The position numbers and the translations under genes are program-made. A stretch of 64,000 nt of DNA from Rhodobacter sp. (GTDB taxonomy: Bacteria > Pseudomonadota > Alphaproteobacteria > Rhodobacterales > Rhodobacteraceae), in the NCBI GenBank assembly GCA_027484985.1, contig JAIXRW010000034.1:1-64000 (forward strand). The letters run 5' to 3'. Below are positions 1 to 8,914 of the stretch, piece after piece. Each line of letters opens with the position of its first letter. The stretch's first letter is position 1. The notes under the pieces are model-generated. The model ran no database searches and was not told the DNA's origin. It was given only the letters and a program-made list of their open reading frames with translations.

Positions 1-932
1 CGCAGGCCAAGGTTCAGCCCCTGCCCCGCGATGGGATGCACCCCGTGGGCGGCATCGCCCACCAGCGCCACGCGGGCGGCGGTGAAGCGTTCGGCCAGTG
101 ATAGGGACAAGGGATAGGTGAAGCGGTCGCCGGCGAGTTCGATCGCGCCGAGGAAATCACCGAAACGCGGGCGCAGAGCCGACAGGTATTCGGCATCGGG
201 CAGCGACTGGATCGCGGCGGCGTTGGCTTCGGTCTCGCTCCAGACGATGCTGGAATGGTGGCCGCCATGCAGGGGCAGAATGGCAAGCGGTCCTTCGGGC
301 ATGAAGAACTGGTGGGCGATGCCGTTGTGATTTTTCTCGTGTTTTATGGCGGTTACGAGGGCGGTCTGGCCATAGCCCCAGCCCACGCGGGCGATGCCGG
401 CACGGGTGGCAGTGCCACTGCCACGCCCGTCACAGCCGACAAGAAGCCTGCCGCGCAGGGTTTGGCCGGAGTTCAGGGTGATGGTCACGCCCTGTGCATC
501 GGCGTCTTGTGCGGTGACGGATTGACCCGACAGAAGCGTGATTTTGGGATGCACAGTCAATGCAGACAGGAAGGCTGCATAAAGGTGGCGGTCCTCGAGC
601 AGGAAGCCCATCGGACCCTCTTCGATTTCGGCCGCGTCGAAGGTCAGGAAGAACGGCGCGGGCCCCTGCCCTGCCAGACCGTCTGACGCCTTGATCTGGT
701 GGATGGGTTGCGCCTTGTCGGCCACGGCAGGCCAGATGCCGATACCCGCCAGCAGGCGGCGCGAGGCGATGGCCAGCGCATAGGCGCGGCCATCGAACCC
801 CGCCTGCGCGCGGGCGGGGGCGGGGCGGGCATCAACCACGGTGACAGAAAGGCCCGCGCCAGCCAGCGCAAGTGCCAAGGCGGGGCCGTTCAGCCCGCCG
901 CCCGCGATCAGGATATCGGCATCATAGGTCAT
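1..932 (-). CDS. ubiH: UbiH/UbiF-family FAD-dependent hydroxylase (C-terminal part outside the window)
   Basis: This is a FAD monooxygenase of the class that hydroxylates the ubiquinone ring, acting at the inner membrane. It begins at the ATG at 932 and stays open to the left edge, so about 310 residues are visible out of roughly 400 expected. The N-terminal dinucleotide-binding glycines (ILIAGGGLNG) are seen within the first 20 residues. The DG motif (GCDGRGS) lies near the middle, and the FAD ribose motif GDAAHGVHPIAGQG sits at the cut end. It diverges from the amidase gene across 81 bases. Which ring position it modifies (UbiH, UbiF or UbiL type) cannot be told from this part. Confidence 0.8.
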   Translation of the reverse strand, partial: MTYDADILIAGGGLNGPALALALAGAGLSVTVVDARPAPARAQAGFDGRAYALAIASRRLLAGIGIWPAVADKAQPIHQIKASDGLAGQGPAPFFLTFDAAEIEEGPMGFLLEDRHLYAAFLSALTVHPKITLLSGQSVTAQDADAQGVTITLNSGQTLRGRLLVGCDGRGSGTATRAGIARVGWGYGQTALVTAIKHEKNHNGIAHQFFMPEGPLAILPLHGGHHSSIVWSETEANAAAIQSLPDAEYLSALRPRFGDFLGAIELAGDRFTYPLSLSLAERFTAARVALVGDAAHGVHPIAGQGLNLGL

Positions 933-1013
933 GGGGTGAATATGGCCGTGCGGGCGGGATTGTCCATGCGCTGCTCTGCCGCTACCGTTCGGCAAAACGG
1001 ACAGGGGCGCGGG

Positions 1014-2345
1014 ATGAGCAGAACGTGGCTGAACATGCGGGCCGCCGAACTGGGGCGAGAGATCGGGGCGGGGCGGATCAACCCCGTCGATCTGACCGAG
1101 CTTTATCTGGATAGCATCGCTGCGCATCCGCTGGCCGAGCGCATTTATGCCCGCCTGACGCCTGCCCGTGCGCGGGCCGAGGCGATGGCCGCCACCACGC
1201 GGGCACGGCGCGGTTGGCGGCATGGGCTGTTGGATGGGGTGCCCGTCAGCTGGAAAGACCTGTTCGACACGGCGGATGTGGCGACCGAGGCGGGGTCGGC
1301 GCTGCTGCGCAACCGCGTGCCAAGGCGGGATGCCGAGGTTCTGGCGACCGCCACGCAGGGCGGGTTGGTCTGTCTGGGCAAGACGCATATGAGCGAGCTT
1401 GCCTTTTCCGGCCTTGGGCTGAACCCCGTGACGGAAACGCCACCCTGCATCAATGACGAGGATGCGGTGGCGGGGGGGTCATCTTCGGGGGCGGCGGCTT
1501 CGGTGGCCTATGGTCTGGCGCCAGCGGGGATCGGGTCGGATACCGGCGGGTCGGTGCGGATACCGGCGGCGTGGAACGATCTGGTGGGGCTGAAAACCAG
1601 CGCGGGGCGGTTGAGCTTGCGCGGGGTGGTGCCCTTGTGCGAGCGGTTCGATACGGTGGGGCCGCTGGCGAAATCGGTTGAGGATTGCGCGCTGCTGATG
1701 GCCGCGATGGAAGGCAGCCGCCCCATGGACCTGAGCGGTTCGACACTGGCGGGAACGCGGCTGCTGGTGCTGGAAACCGTGGCGCTGGACGACCTGCGCG
1801 AGGGGCCGGAACGCGGGTTTGACGATGCGGTCAGCCGCTTCAGCGGTGCGGGGGCGCGGATCGAGCGCGCCAAGGTGCCGGAAGTGGCCGAAGCCATGGC
1901 GCTGGCGGGGCTGCTGTTCGCGACCGAAGCCTATGGCATCTGGCGCGACACCATCGAGAAGGCGCCGGAAAAGATGTTTCCGCGTATCCTTGAACGGTTC
2001 CGGTCGGGGGGGGATGTTTCCGCGCCTGACTATGTGGCTGCGTGGCGGCGGCTGGAACAGCTGCGCCGGATCTATGCCGAGCGGGTGGCGGGCTATGACG
2101 CGGTTCTGGTGCCGACATCGCCCATCATGCCGCCCCATGCAGGGCGGCTGATCGAGGATAACGCCTATTACGTGACCGAAAACCTGCTGGCGCTGCGCAA
2201 TACGCGGATCGGCAACCTGATGGGGCAGTGCGCTTTGACCTTGCCGACCATCGAGCCGAGTTGCGGTGTCTGCCTGATGGCCGGGCCGATGGCCGAGGAA
2301 CGGCTGCTGCGGTTGGGGTCGGCGGCCGAAAGGGCGCTGCGCTAG
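1014..2345 (+). CDS. Amidase signature family enzyme
   Basis: A 443-residue amidase signature hydrolase that cleaves carboxamide C-N bonds. The Ser-cisSer-Lys triad is visible: Lys81 in SWKDLFD, the serines at 156-158 in GGSSSGAA, and the probable nucleophile Ser180 in GSDTGGS. The ATG at 1014 was chosen because the open frame continues upstream into the divergent hydroxylase gene, and family proteins begin about 80 residues before the catalytic lysine. No gatB or gatC lies nearby, so a tRNA amidotransferase role is unlikely. The substrate is unknown; indole-acetamide, urea-derivative or other amides are possible. Confidence 0.85.
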   Translation: MSRTWLNMRAAELGREIGAGRINPVDLTELYLDSIAAHPLAERIYARLTPARARAEAMAATTRARRGWRHGLLDGVPVSWKDLFDTADVATEAGSALLRNRVPRRDAEVLATATQGGLVCLGKTHMSELAFSGLGLNPVTETPPCINDEDAVAGGSSSGAAASVAYGLAPAGIGSDTGGSVRIPAAWNDLVGLKTSAGRLSLRGVVPLCERFDTVGPLAKSVEDCALLMAAMEGSRPMDLSGSTLAGTRLLVLETVALDDLREGPERGFDDAVSRFSGAGARIERAKVPEVAEAMALAGLLFATEAYGIWRDTIEKAPEKMFPRILERFRSGGDVSAPDYVAAWRRLEQLRRIYAERVAGYDAVLVPTSPIMPPHAGRLIEDNAYYVTENLLALRNTRIGNLMGQCALTLPTIEPSCGVCLMAGPMAEERLLRLGSAAERALR

Positions 2346-2480
2346 GGCAGGTTCGGGGCGCAAAAGCCACAAATCGCGGGTTCACGCTGGGTGTGTCCAA
2401 GCCTTTTTCTGGACCGATGGCAATGACTTGGCTATCGTGCCCGTCAAACGGGGCGATACGACCCCGAGATTGAGGCATGA

Positions 2481-3659
2481 ATGGCGTTTCCTGAGCGGTT
2501 TCAAAGCCTGCCGGATTATGCGTTTCCGCGTTTGCGGAAACTGCTCGACCCGCACAAGCCGGGGGCCGAACCTATTGCCATGACCATTGGCGAACCGCGC
2601 CACCCGATGCCCGCCTTTGTGGCCGAGGTGATGGCGGCGAATATCGCGGGCTTTGGGGTCTATCCGCCCAATGACGGCACGCCGGAACTGCTGGAGGCGA
2701 TTTCGGGCTGGCTGGGGCGGCGTTATGGCGTGGCGGTCGATGAGAATCGGCTGATGGTGCTGAACGGCACGCGGGAAGGGCTGTTCAACGCCGCCGTGGC
2801 GCTGTGCCCCGAGGAAAAGAACGGCAAGCGGCCCGTCGTGCTGATGCCGAACCCGTTCTATCAGGTCTATGCCGTGGCCGCGTTGGCGATGGGGGCCGAG
2901 CCTGTTTACGTGCCCGCAACGGCGGCGACGGGGTTCCTGCCGGATTATGCCGCGCTTCCTGCCGATGTGCTGGACCGTGTGGCGATTGCCTATCTGTGTT
3001 CGCCCGCGAATCCGCAGGGGGCTGTGGCAAGCCGTGATTATTTGGCCACCCTGCTGCGGCTGGCCGAAAAGCACGATTTCCGCGTGTTCGCGGATGAGTG
3101 CTATTCCGAGATTTGGCGCAATGCCCCGCCGCCCGGGGCCTTGCAGGTGGCAGCCGAGATCGGGGCTGACCCCGAACGGGTGTGCGTGTTCCATTCGCTG
3201 TCAAAGCGGTCGAACCTGCCGGGGCTGCGGTCGGGCTTTGTGGCAGGGGGGGCCGAAAGCATTGCCCGCATCCGGCAATTGCGGTCATTTGCGGGGGCGC
3301 CCCTGCCCCTGCCCGTGCAACGGGTGAGCGAGCGGGCCTGGGCCGACGAGGCGCATGTGGTCGAGAACCTGTCGCTTTACCAACAGAAGTTCCGCATGGC
3401 GGACCAGGTATTTGCCGGCGTGCAGGGGTTCCAGAACCCCGAAGGCGGGTTCTTCCTGTGGCTGCCGGTCGATGACGGCGAGGCGGCGGCGGTAAAGCTG
3501 TGGCGCGAGACGGGGGTGCGGGTTCTGCCCGGCGCCTATCTGTCGCGCGAGGTCGGGGGCGATAACCCCGGCAAGGGATATATCAGGGTGGCCCTTGTGG
3601 CGCCCAAAGACGAAATGCAGCGCGGGCTGACCAAGCTGCGCGACTGTTTGTACGGGTGA
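2481..3659 (+). CDS. dapC: PLP-dependent aminotransferase, DapC-like (succinyldiaminopimelate transaminase)
   Basis: A 392-residue fold-type I class I/II aminotransferase. It shows the PLP-binding lysine (K242 in SLSKRSN), the cofactor aspartate in [10 protein letters not shown] and the substrate-side motif SPANPQGA. The N-terminal part ([11 protein letters not shown], then [17 protein letters not shown]) resembles proteobacterial DapC, which makes N-succinyl-L,L-diaminopimelate in lysine and peptidoglycan synthesis. A dapB gene is elsewhere in the window (19863). Its stop lies 12 bases before the ftsK start, so the two are probably co-transcribed. Another alpha-amino acid transaminase activity cannot be excluded. 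Confidence 0.7.
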   Translation: MAFPERFQSLPDYAFPRLRKLLDPHKPGAEPIAMTIGEPRHPMPAFVAEVMAANIAGFGVYPPNDGTPELLEAISGWLGRRYGVAVDENRLMVLNGTREGLFNAAVALCPEEKNGKRPVVLMPNPFYQVYAVAALAMGAEPVYVPATAATGFLPDYAALPADVLDRVAIAYLCSPANPQGAVASRDYLATLLRLAEKHDFRVFADECYSEIWRNAPPPGALQVAAEIGADPERVCVFHSLSKRSNLPGLRSGFVAGGAESIARIRQLRSFAGAPLPLPVQRVSERAWADEAHVVENLSLYQQKFRMADQVFAGVQGFQNPEGGFFLWLPVDDGEAAAVKLWRETGVRVLPGAYLSREVGGDNPGKGYIRVALVAPKDEMQRGLTKLRDCLYG

Positions 3660-3670
3660 GGAACGGCAGA

Positions 3671-6600
3671 ATGGCATCCTATCAGGCACGGCAGCGCGAC
3701 CCGCTTCTGGACCAGAACATGCAGGCGATGCTTGAACGGCGCGGGCGCGAGCTGATCGGGATTGTCCTGATCGGCGTGGCCTTCCTGTTCGCGCTGATGC
3801 TGTGGAGCTATTCGCCCGACGATCCGGGCTGGATGGTGGCGACCGAAGAACCGGCCAAGAACCTGCTGGGGCGGTTCGGGGCGGCGGTGTCTTCGACGCT
3901 TATCATCATCGGGGGCAAGGGGGTTTGGTCGGTTCCGGTGATCTTTGGCGCATGGGGCCTGCGGTTCGCGCTGCATCGCGGGGCCGAGCGGGCGCTGGGG
4001 CGGATCGTCTTTGCGGTGATCGCGGTGGCCATGACCTCGGTCTATGCGGCGTCATTGGTGCCGGGGGCGGATTGGCCGCATTCCTTTGGTCTTGGCGGGC
4101 TGTTCGGTGACACGGTTCTGGGTGCGCTGATCGGCATGGTGCCGGGCGGGGCCGGGTTCGGGATCAAGGTGGTATCGCTGGCCATGGGGTTGGGCGTGCT
4201 GGCGATGATGCTGTTCGTGACCGGTTTTGACCGGCGCGAGGTGGCTGCGGTCTTGCGGTTTCTGATGGTGGGATCGGTGATCTGCTACACCGCGGCGCTA
4301 GGTCTTGCGGGGCGCGGGGCTTCGGGTGCGGGGCGTGCGGCGGCAGGGTTGCAACAGCGCCGGAAAGCGGCAGCCGAGGCAGCCCAACCCGATCCGCGCC
4401 GGACGGATGACCGCGTTCGCCGTGCGGTGGCTGCTGCGACGGAACGGCGCGAAACGCAGGCGGAATGGGGTAAACCCAGCCAGTTGCGGGCCGATCCGCG
4501 CTATGTGGCGCCTTTGGCGGCAGCACCGCTTTATGCACCGCCCAAGGAAAAGACCGGTTTGCTGGCGCGGATGCCCGGCCTGATGCGCCGCGCGGTCGAG
4601 GCAGAGCCGGAATTGATCGAGCCGGATCTGCCCGATTACGGCGACGATCTGCGCCCCGACGAAGACCGTATCAAGGCGCGGATTTCGGATGTGATCAAGT
4701 CGCGCATCCGCAACCCGAACGGGCCTGTAAGCGTTGTCAGTTCTGCCGTTGCGCGGCGGGAACCTTCGCTGGTGCGGCCCAACCGCCCCGTGACGCTGGT
4801 GGCCGATACCGCGCCGCGCCGCGTGGCCGAACCGCCGCTGACCGGATCGATGCGTGTCGAACCGCCGGTTGCCACGGCTGAACTGCCGCCGCTGGTCGAG
4901 CGGGTAAACAGGGTCGTTCCGCCGCCGCCCGCGAACCCGTTGACCCCGTTGGACAATATGGCGGATTTCGACGACGAGAACCTGTTCCGCCCCGCATCTG
5001 ACGAAGACTGGACGCCCGAGGCAGAGGATGCGGACGAGGATTACACCCCCCCTGCCCCGCCGCACCTGCCGCGGGTGGGTGTGGCCGAACGGCGGCCGAT
5101 GGTGCAGCACGGAATGGCCAAGCCTGTCGCCCCTTCGCGCCGCGCCATCGAAGAGGCGCAGCCGCGACTGCGGTTTGACGACCCAGCCCCCGCCTATGAA
5201 TTGCCGCCGCTTTCGCTGCTGTCATCGCCCGATACGGTGGTGCGCCATTCGCTTTCGGACGAGGCGCTGGAAGAGAATGCGCGGATGCTGGAATCGGTGC
5301 TGGACGACTATGGCGTGAAGGGCGAGATCGTTTCTGTGCGGCCCGGCCCCGTGGTGACGATGTACGAACTGGAACCCGCGCCGGGGCTGAAGGCGAGCCG
5401 GGTGATCGGGCTGGCCGATGACATTGCGCGCAGCATGTCGGCGCTGTCGGCGCGGGTGTCCACTGTGCCGGGGCGGACGGTGATCGGGATCGAATTGCCC
5501 AATGCCACAAGGGAAAAGGTGGTTCTGCGCGAGATCCTTTCGGCGCGCGATTTCGGCGATTCGAACATGCGGCTGCCGCTGGCGCTGGGCAAGGATATCG
5601 GGGGCGAGCCGATCGTGGCGAACCTTGCCAAGATGCCCCACCTGCTGATTGCCGGAACCACGGGTTCGGGCAAGTCGGTTGCCATCAACACCATGATCCT
5701 GTCGTTGCTTTACAAGCTGTCGCCGGAGGAATGCCGGTTGATCATGATTGACCCCAAGATGCTGGAACTGTCGGTTTATGACGGGATTCCGCATCTTCTG
5801 TCGCCCGTGGTGACCGACCCGAAGAAGGCGGTCGTGGCGCTGAAATGGGTCGTGGGCGAGATGGAAGAGCGGTATCGCAAGATGTCGAAGATGGGCGTCC
5901 GCAATATCGAAGGGTATAACGGGCGGGTGCGCGAGGCGCTGGCCAAGGGCGAGATGTTCAAGCGCACGATCCAGACGGGGTTTGACGAAGATACCGGCGA
6001 GCCTGTGTTCGAGACGGAAGAATTCGCCCCTGTCGCCCTGCCCTATATCGTTGTGATCGTTGACGAAATGGCCGACCTGATGATGGTGGCGGGCAAAGAG
6101 ATTGAAGCCTGTATCCAGCGGCTGGCGCAGATGGCGCGGGCGAGCGGTATCCACCTGATCATGGCGACGCAGCGGCCGAGTGTTGATGTGATTACAGGGA
6201 CGATCAAGGCGAACTTCCCGACGCGGATTTCGTTCCAGGTGACCAGCAAGATCGACAGCCGGACGATCCTTGGGGAACAGGGGGCCGAGCAGTTGTTGGG
6301 CATGGGCGACATGCTTTACATGGCGGGCGGGGCGAAGATTACGCGTATCCACGGGCCCTTTGTCAGCGATGAAGAGGTCGAGGAAATTGTCAATCACCTC
6401 AAGAGCTTCGGGCCGCCTGCCTATATGTCGGGGGTGGTCGAGGGGGTCGAGGATGACAAGGCCGACGATATCGACATGGTGCTGGGTCTTGGTGGGGGTG
6501 AAGGGGGTGATGATGCCCTTTACGATCAGGCGGTTGCGATTGTGGCCAAGGATCGGAAATGTTCGACCAGCTATATCCAAAGGAAGCTGGGGATCGGCTA

Positions 6601-6700
6601 TAACAAGGCGGCAAGACTGGTCGAGCAGATGGAAGAGCAGCAGGTTGTGACGCGGGCGAACCATGTGGGCAAGCGCGAGATTTTGATTCCCGAGGCGTGA
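3671..6700 (+). CDS. ftsK: DNA translocase FtsK
   Basis: A 1009-residue septal DNA pump that clears chromosome ends during division. Several hydrophobic helices occupy about residues 30-215. A long Pro/Arg/Glu-rich linker follows, up to about 510. The RecA-like motor has Walker A (AGTTGSGKS, near 661) and Walker B ([10 protein letters not shown], near 793). The last 70 residues form the winged-helix gamma domain ([20 protein letters not shown]) that reads KOPS-type sites. The start at 3671 has GAGGAA at good spacing; a GTG at 3656 in the same frame, overlapping the previous stop, is less likely. A strong terminator follows. Confidence 0.95.
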   Translation: MASYQARQRDPLLDQNMQAMLERRGRELIGIVLIGVAFLFALMLWSYSPDDPGWMVATEEPAKNLLGRFGAAVSSTLIIIGGKGVWSVPVIFGAWGLRFALHRGAERALGRIVFAVIAVAMTSVYAASLVPGADWPHSFGLGGLFGDTVLGALIGMVPGGAGFGIKVVSLAMGLGVLAMMLFVTGFDRREVAAVLRFLMVGSVICYTAALGLAGRGASGAGRAAAGLQQRRKAAAEAAQPDPRRTDDRVRRAVAAATERRETQAEWGKPSQLRADPRYVAPLAAAPLYAPPKEKTGLLARMPGLMRRAVEAEPELIEPDLPDYGDDLRPDEDRIKARISDVIKSRIRNPNGPVSVVSSAVARREPSLVRPNRPVTLVADTAPRRVAEPPLTGSMRVEPPVATAELPPLVERVNRVVPPPPANPLTPLDNMADFDDENLFRPASDEDWTPEAEDADEDYTPPAPPHLPRVGVAERRPMVQHGMAKPVAPSRRAIEEAQPRLRFDDPAPAYELPPLSLLSSPDTVVRHSLSDEALEENARMLESVLDDYGVKGEIVSVRPGPVVTMYELEPAPGLKASRVIGLADDIARSMSALSARVSTVPGRTVIGIELPNATREKVVLREILSARDFGDSNMRLPLALGKDIGGEPIVANLAKMPHLLIAGTTGSGKSVAINTMILSLLYKLSPEECRLIMIDPKMLELSVYDGIPHLLSPVVTDPKKAVVALKWVVGEMEERYRKMSKMGVRNIEGYNGRVREALAKGEMFKRTIQTGFDEDTGEPVFETEEFAPVALPYIVVIVDEMADLMMVAGKEIEACIQRLAQMARASGIHLIMATQRPSVDVITGTIKANFPTRISFQVTSKIDSRTILGEQGAEQLLGMGDMLYMAGGAKITRIHGPFVSDEEVEEIVNHLKSFGPPAYMSGVVEGVEDDKADDIDMVLGLGGGEGGDDALYDQAVAIVAKDRKCSTSYIQRKLGIGYNKAARLVEQMEEQQVVTRANHVGKREILIPEA

Positions 6701-6722
6701 AGCTGTTGGAATACTTAGGGAA

Positions 6723-6757
6723 AAGGCCGCCCCCCCCCAAAGGGCGGCCTTGTTCTT
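6723..6757 (+). terminator. Intrinsic terminator after ftsK
   Basis: A perfect 10-base-pair stem, AAGGCCGCCC (6723-6732) with GGGCGGCCTT (6742-6751), is followed by the T-rich GTTCTTT. The loop contains the end of a long C run. It starts 23 bases after the ftsK stop. Confidence 0.85.
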
Positions 6758-6784
6758 TGGGGCGGGGGTTGCTAGGGCGCGGGG

Positions 6785-7819
6785 ATGAAGGCTGCGGTTT
6801 CTGTTGACGATCTGGTAAGGGAAGGTCTGGTGGATGCCGCCGAGGCCCCTGCCCTGCTGCCTGTCGAAGCCGAGTTCCGCATCCGCGTTTCGGGCGCTAT
6901 GAGGGGCGCGATTTCGGCGCCGGATGATGGCGTGGGGCGGCAATTTATTCCGTCACTTCAAGAGCTTGACGTGAAGCCCGAGGAAATGGGCGACCCGATT
7001 GGCGACGATGCCCATTCCCCCGTGAAAGGGTTAACGCATCGTTACCCCGACCGCGTGATTTTGCATGTGACGAAAACCTGCGAGGTTTATTGCAGATTCT
7101 GTTTTCGGCGCGAGACGGTGGGCGATGACGGGCATCTGACGGAAGCCGAGGTTATAGCAGCGCTTGATTACGTGGCGGTTAATCCGGCGATACGGGAAGT
7201 GATTTTGACGGGTGGCGACCCCTTGGTGCTTTCTGCCCGCAGAATCAGGGGGTTGGTCGAGCGGATCGCGGCGATTCCGGGTGTCGAGACGCTGCGGATA
7301 CATACGCGGGTGCCGGTGGTGGCGCCGGAACGGGTGACGGATGAGCTGGTTTCGGGGCTGGGATCGCGGTTAACGACGGTGCTGGTGCTGCATGCGAACC
7401 ATGCGGCCGAGTTTACGGAAAGCGCGCGGGTGGCGTTGCGGCGGCTGGATGGGGCGGGAATTATGCTGCTTTCCCAATCGGTTCTGCTGCGCGGGGTGAA
7501 TGATTCCGTGGAAACGCTGGAACATCTTTTCCGCGAGATGCTGCGGTGCAGGGTGAAACCCTATTACCTGCACCATTGCGATCTGGCGAAGGGGGTTTCG
7601 CATTTCCGCACCACGATTGGCGAAGGTGTGGCGCTGATGAAGGCGTTGCGCGGGCGGTTGGCGGGGGTGCTGCTGCCGACCTATGTGATTGATATTCCGG
7701 GCGGATTCGGCAAGGTTCCGGTCAACGCGGATTACGTGACGCCCGCGGATGCGCCCGGGGCGTGGCGCATCACCGATTGGCAAGGCGGGGTCCATGACTA
7801 CCGCGACCCCAATCGTTAA
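6785..7819 (+). CDS. Lysine 2,3-aminomutase-like radical SAM protein (KamA/EpmB family)
   Basis: A 344-residue radical SAM, PLP-dependent aminomutase. The cluster cysteines C99, C103 and C106 are in CEVYCRFCFR, the GGDP motif is in ILTGGDPLVL, and the likely PLP lysine is K310 in GGFGKVPV. The length (about 340) matches the short forms that act on free lysine or on the lysine of elongation factor P (EpmB), rather than the clostridial catabolic KamA (about 415). No epmA or efp gene is in the window, so which substrate it uses is open. It follows the ftsK terminator and converges with fdsD. Confidence 0.8.
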   Translation: MKAAVSVDDLVREGLVDAAEAPALLPVEAEFRIRVSGAMRGAISAPDDGVGRQFIPSLQELDVKPEEMGDPIGDDAHSPVKGLTHRYPDRVILHVTKTCEVYCRFCFRRETVGDDGHLTEAEVIAALDYVAVNPAIREVILTGGDPLVLSARRIRGLVERIAAIPGVETLRIHTRVPVVAPERVTDELVSGLGSRLTTVLVLHANHAAEFTESARVALRRLDGAGIMLLSQSVLLRGVNDSVETLEHLFREMLRCRVKPYYLHHCDLAKGVSHFRTTIGEGVALMKALRGRLAGVLLPTYVIDIPGGFGKVPVNADYVTPADAPGAWRITDWQGGVHDYRDPNR

Positions 7820-7887
7820 GGCATGCACAGGTGATGCATACGATTGAATCGCTGGCTTAACGAAGGCTTCAGGAACGGGCGGCCCGT

Positions 7888-8121
7888 TCAGGCGGCCATG
7901 GCGGGGCGGCGGATTTTCGCGGCGGCTTCCACAACGAGCGGGCGGAAGCCTGCGGCGCCTGAATCGATCAGCGCGAAGAATTTTAACCGCATCCGCGGTT
8001 CCCAGAAATCATTGATATGGGAGGCGATGCCTTCGACGCCTTCGGCATGGGGTTTGGTTTCCATGAAGCGGGCGATCTGGTTGGCCATGTAGATCAGTTT
8101 GGCGTCGGTATCAGCGGACAT
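7888..8121 (-). CDS. fdsD: Formate dehydrogenase delta subunit FdsD
   Basis: A 77-residue protein of the FdsD family, the small last subunit of soluble NAD-dependent formate dehydrogenases. The text MANQIARFMETKP near the start and the Trp-Glu-Pro-Arg-Met segment (WEPRM) are typical of the family. It overlaps the end of fdhD by 11 bases and closes the operon. A short hairpin (GAACGGG with CCCGTTC, 7873-7889) reaches into its stop codon and may help end the transcript. Confidence 0.85.
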   Translation of the reverse strand: MSADTDAKLIYMANQIARFMETKPHAEGVEGIASHINDFWEPRMRLKFFALIDSGAAGFRPLVVEAAAKIRRPAMAA

Positions 8122-8914
8122 GGGCAGACGTCTCCAGTCGGTCGGAATGGGTGAACACCTCGAACCGGTCGGCGCGGGCGAGGGCGATGAGGGTGATGCC
8201 GGCCTCTTCGGCCACATCCACGGCGGTGGCGGTGGGGGCCGATACGGCGATAAGGACGGGCGCGCCAAGGGTGGCGACCTTTTGCACCATGTCGATGGAG
8301 ACACGGGAGGTGAGGATGACGGCGCCTTGGGGGCGACCGTTGCGAATGACGTGGCCCACGAGTTTATCAAGCGCGTTGTGGCGACCCACATCTTCACGCG
8401 CGGCGAAGATGCCTGATGGCGTCCAATAGGCGGCGCAATGGGCGGCGCGGGTGATATCGTGCAGCGGTTGCTGGGCGGTGAGGGCGCTGACGGCAGCGTT
8501 CACCTGCGCGGGCGACATGCGGAAGGGCGAGGGGGCAACGTGGGGCACGGCGCGGACGGCCTGTTCGATGCTGTCGATGCCGCAAAGGCCGCAGCCCACG
8601 GGGCCCGCCATGGTGCGGCGGCGGGCGGCAAGGCGGGCTTCGGCTTCGGGCGTGACCCAGATTTGCAGGTCGATGCCATTGCAGGTTTCGACGGCTTCGA
8701 CCGATTCGATCTGGGACGGGGTGGCGATGCCTTCGGTCAGGGCAAAGCCATAGGCGAAATCGGTCAGGTCTGACGGGGTTGCCATCATCACGGCCTGGGT
8801 GGTGCCGTTGAACGACAGGGCGACCGCCACCTCGGCCGGAAGCGGGCGGCTTCCCTGCGCGATGCCGTCTGACCCGAAGGCCAGACGGGGAAGGCGGCGG
8901 TGCGTTTCCATCAT
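8111..8914 (-). CDS. fdhD: Formate dehydrogenase sulfurtransferase FdhD (FdsC)
   Basis: A 267-residue accessory protein that passes sulfur from a cysteine desulfurase to the molybdenum cofactor of formate dehydrogenase, and is essential for its activity. The redox-active CxxC is present in GCGLCG, and the conserved GIFAAREDVGRHNALDKLVG segment that follows is typical. The start ATGATG overlaps the fdsA stop (ATGA); the second ATG at 8911 is equally possible. Its place between fdsA and fdsD matches the fdsGBACD order known from Rhodobacter capsulatus and Cupriavidus. Confidence 0.92.
   Translation of the reverse strand: MMETHRRLPRLAFGSDGIAQGSRPLPAEVAVALSFNGTTQAVMMATPSDLTDFAYGFALTEGIATPSQIESVEAVETCNGIDLQIWVTPEAEARLAARRRTMAGPVGCGLCGIDSIEQAVRAVPHVAPSPFRMSPAQVNAAVSALTAQQPLHDITRAAHCAAYWTPSGIFAAREDVGRHNALDKLVGHVIRNGRPQGAVILTSRVSIDMVQKVATLGAPVLIAVSAPTATAVDVAEEAGITLIALARADRFEVFTHSDRLETSAHVR

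Noticed and set aside
699-1013. N-terminal extension of the amidase gene by 105 codons
   Set aside because: The extension runs through the coding region of the divergent hydroxylase and would place the catalytic lysine too far from the start.
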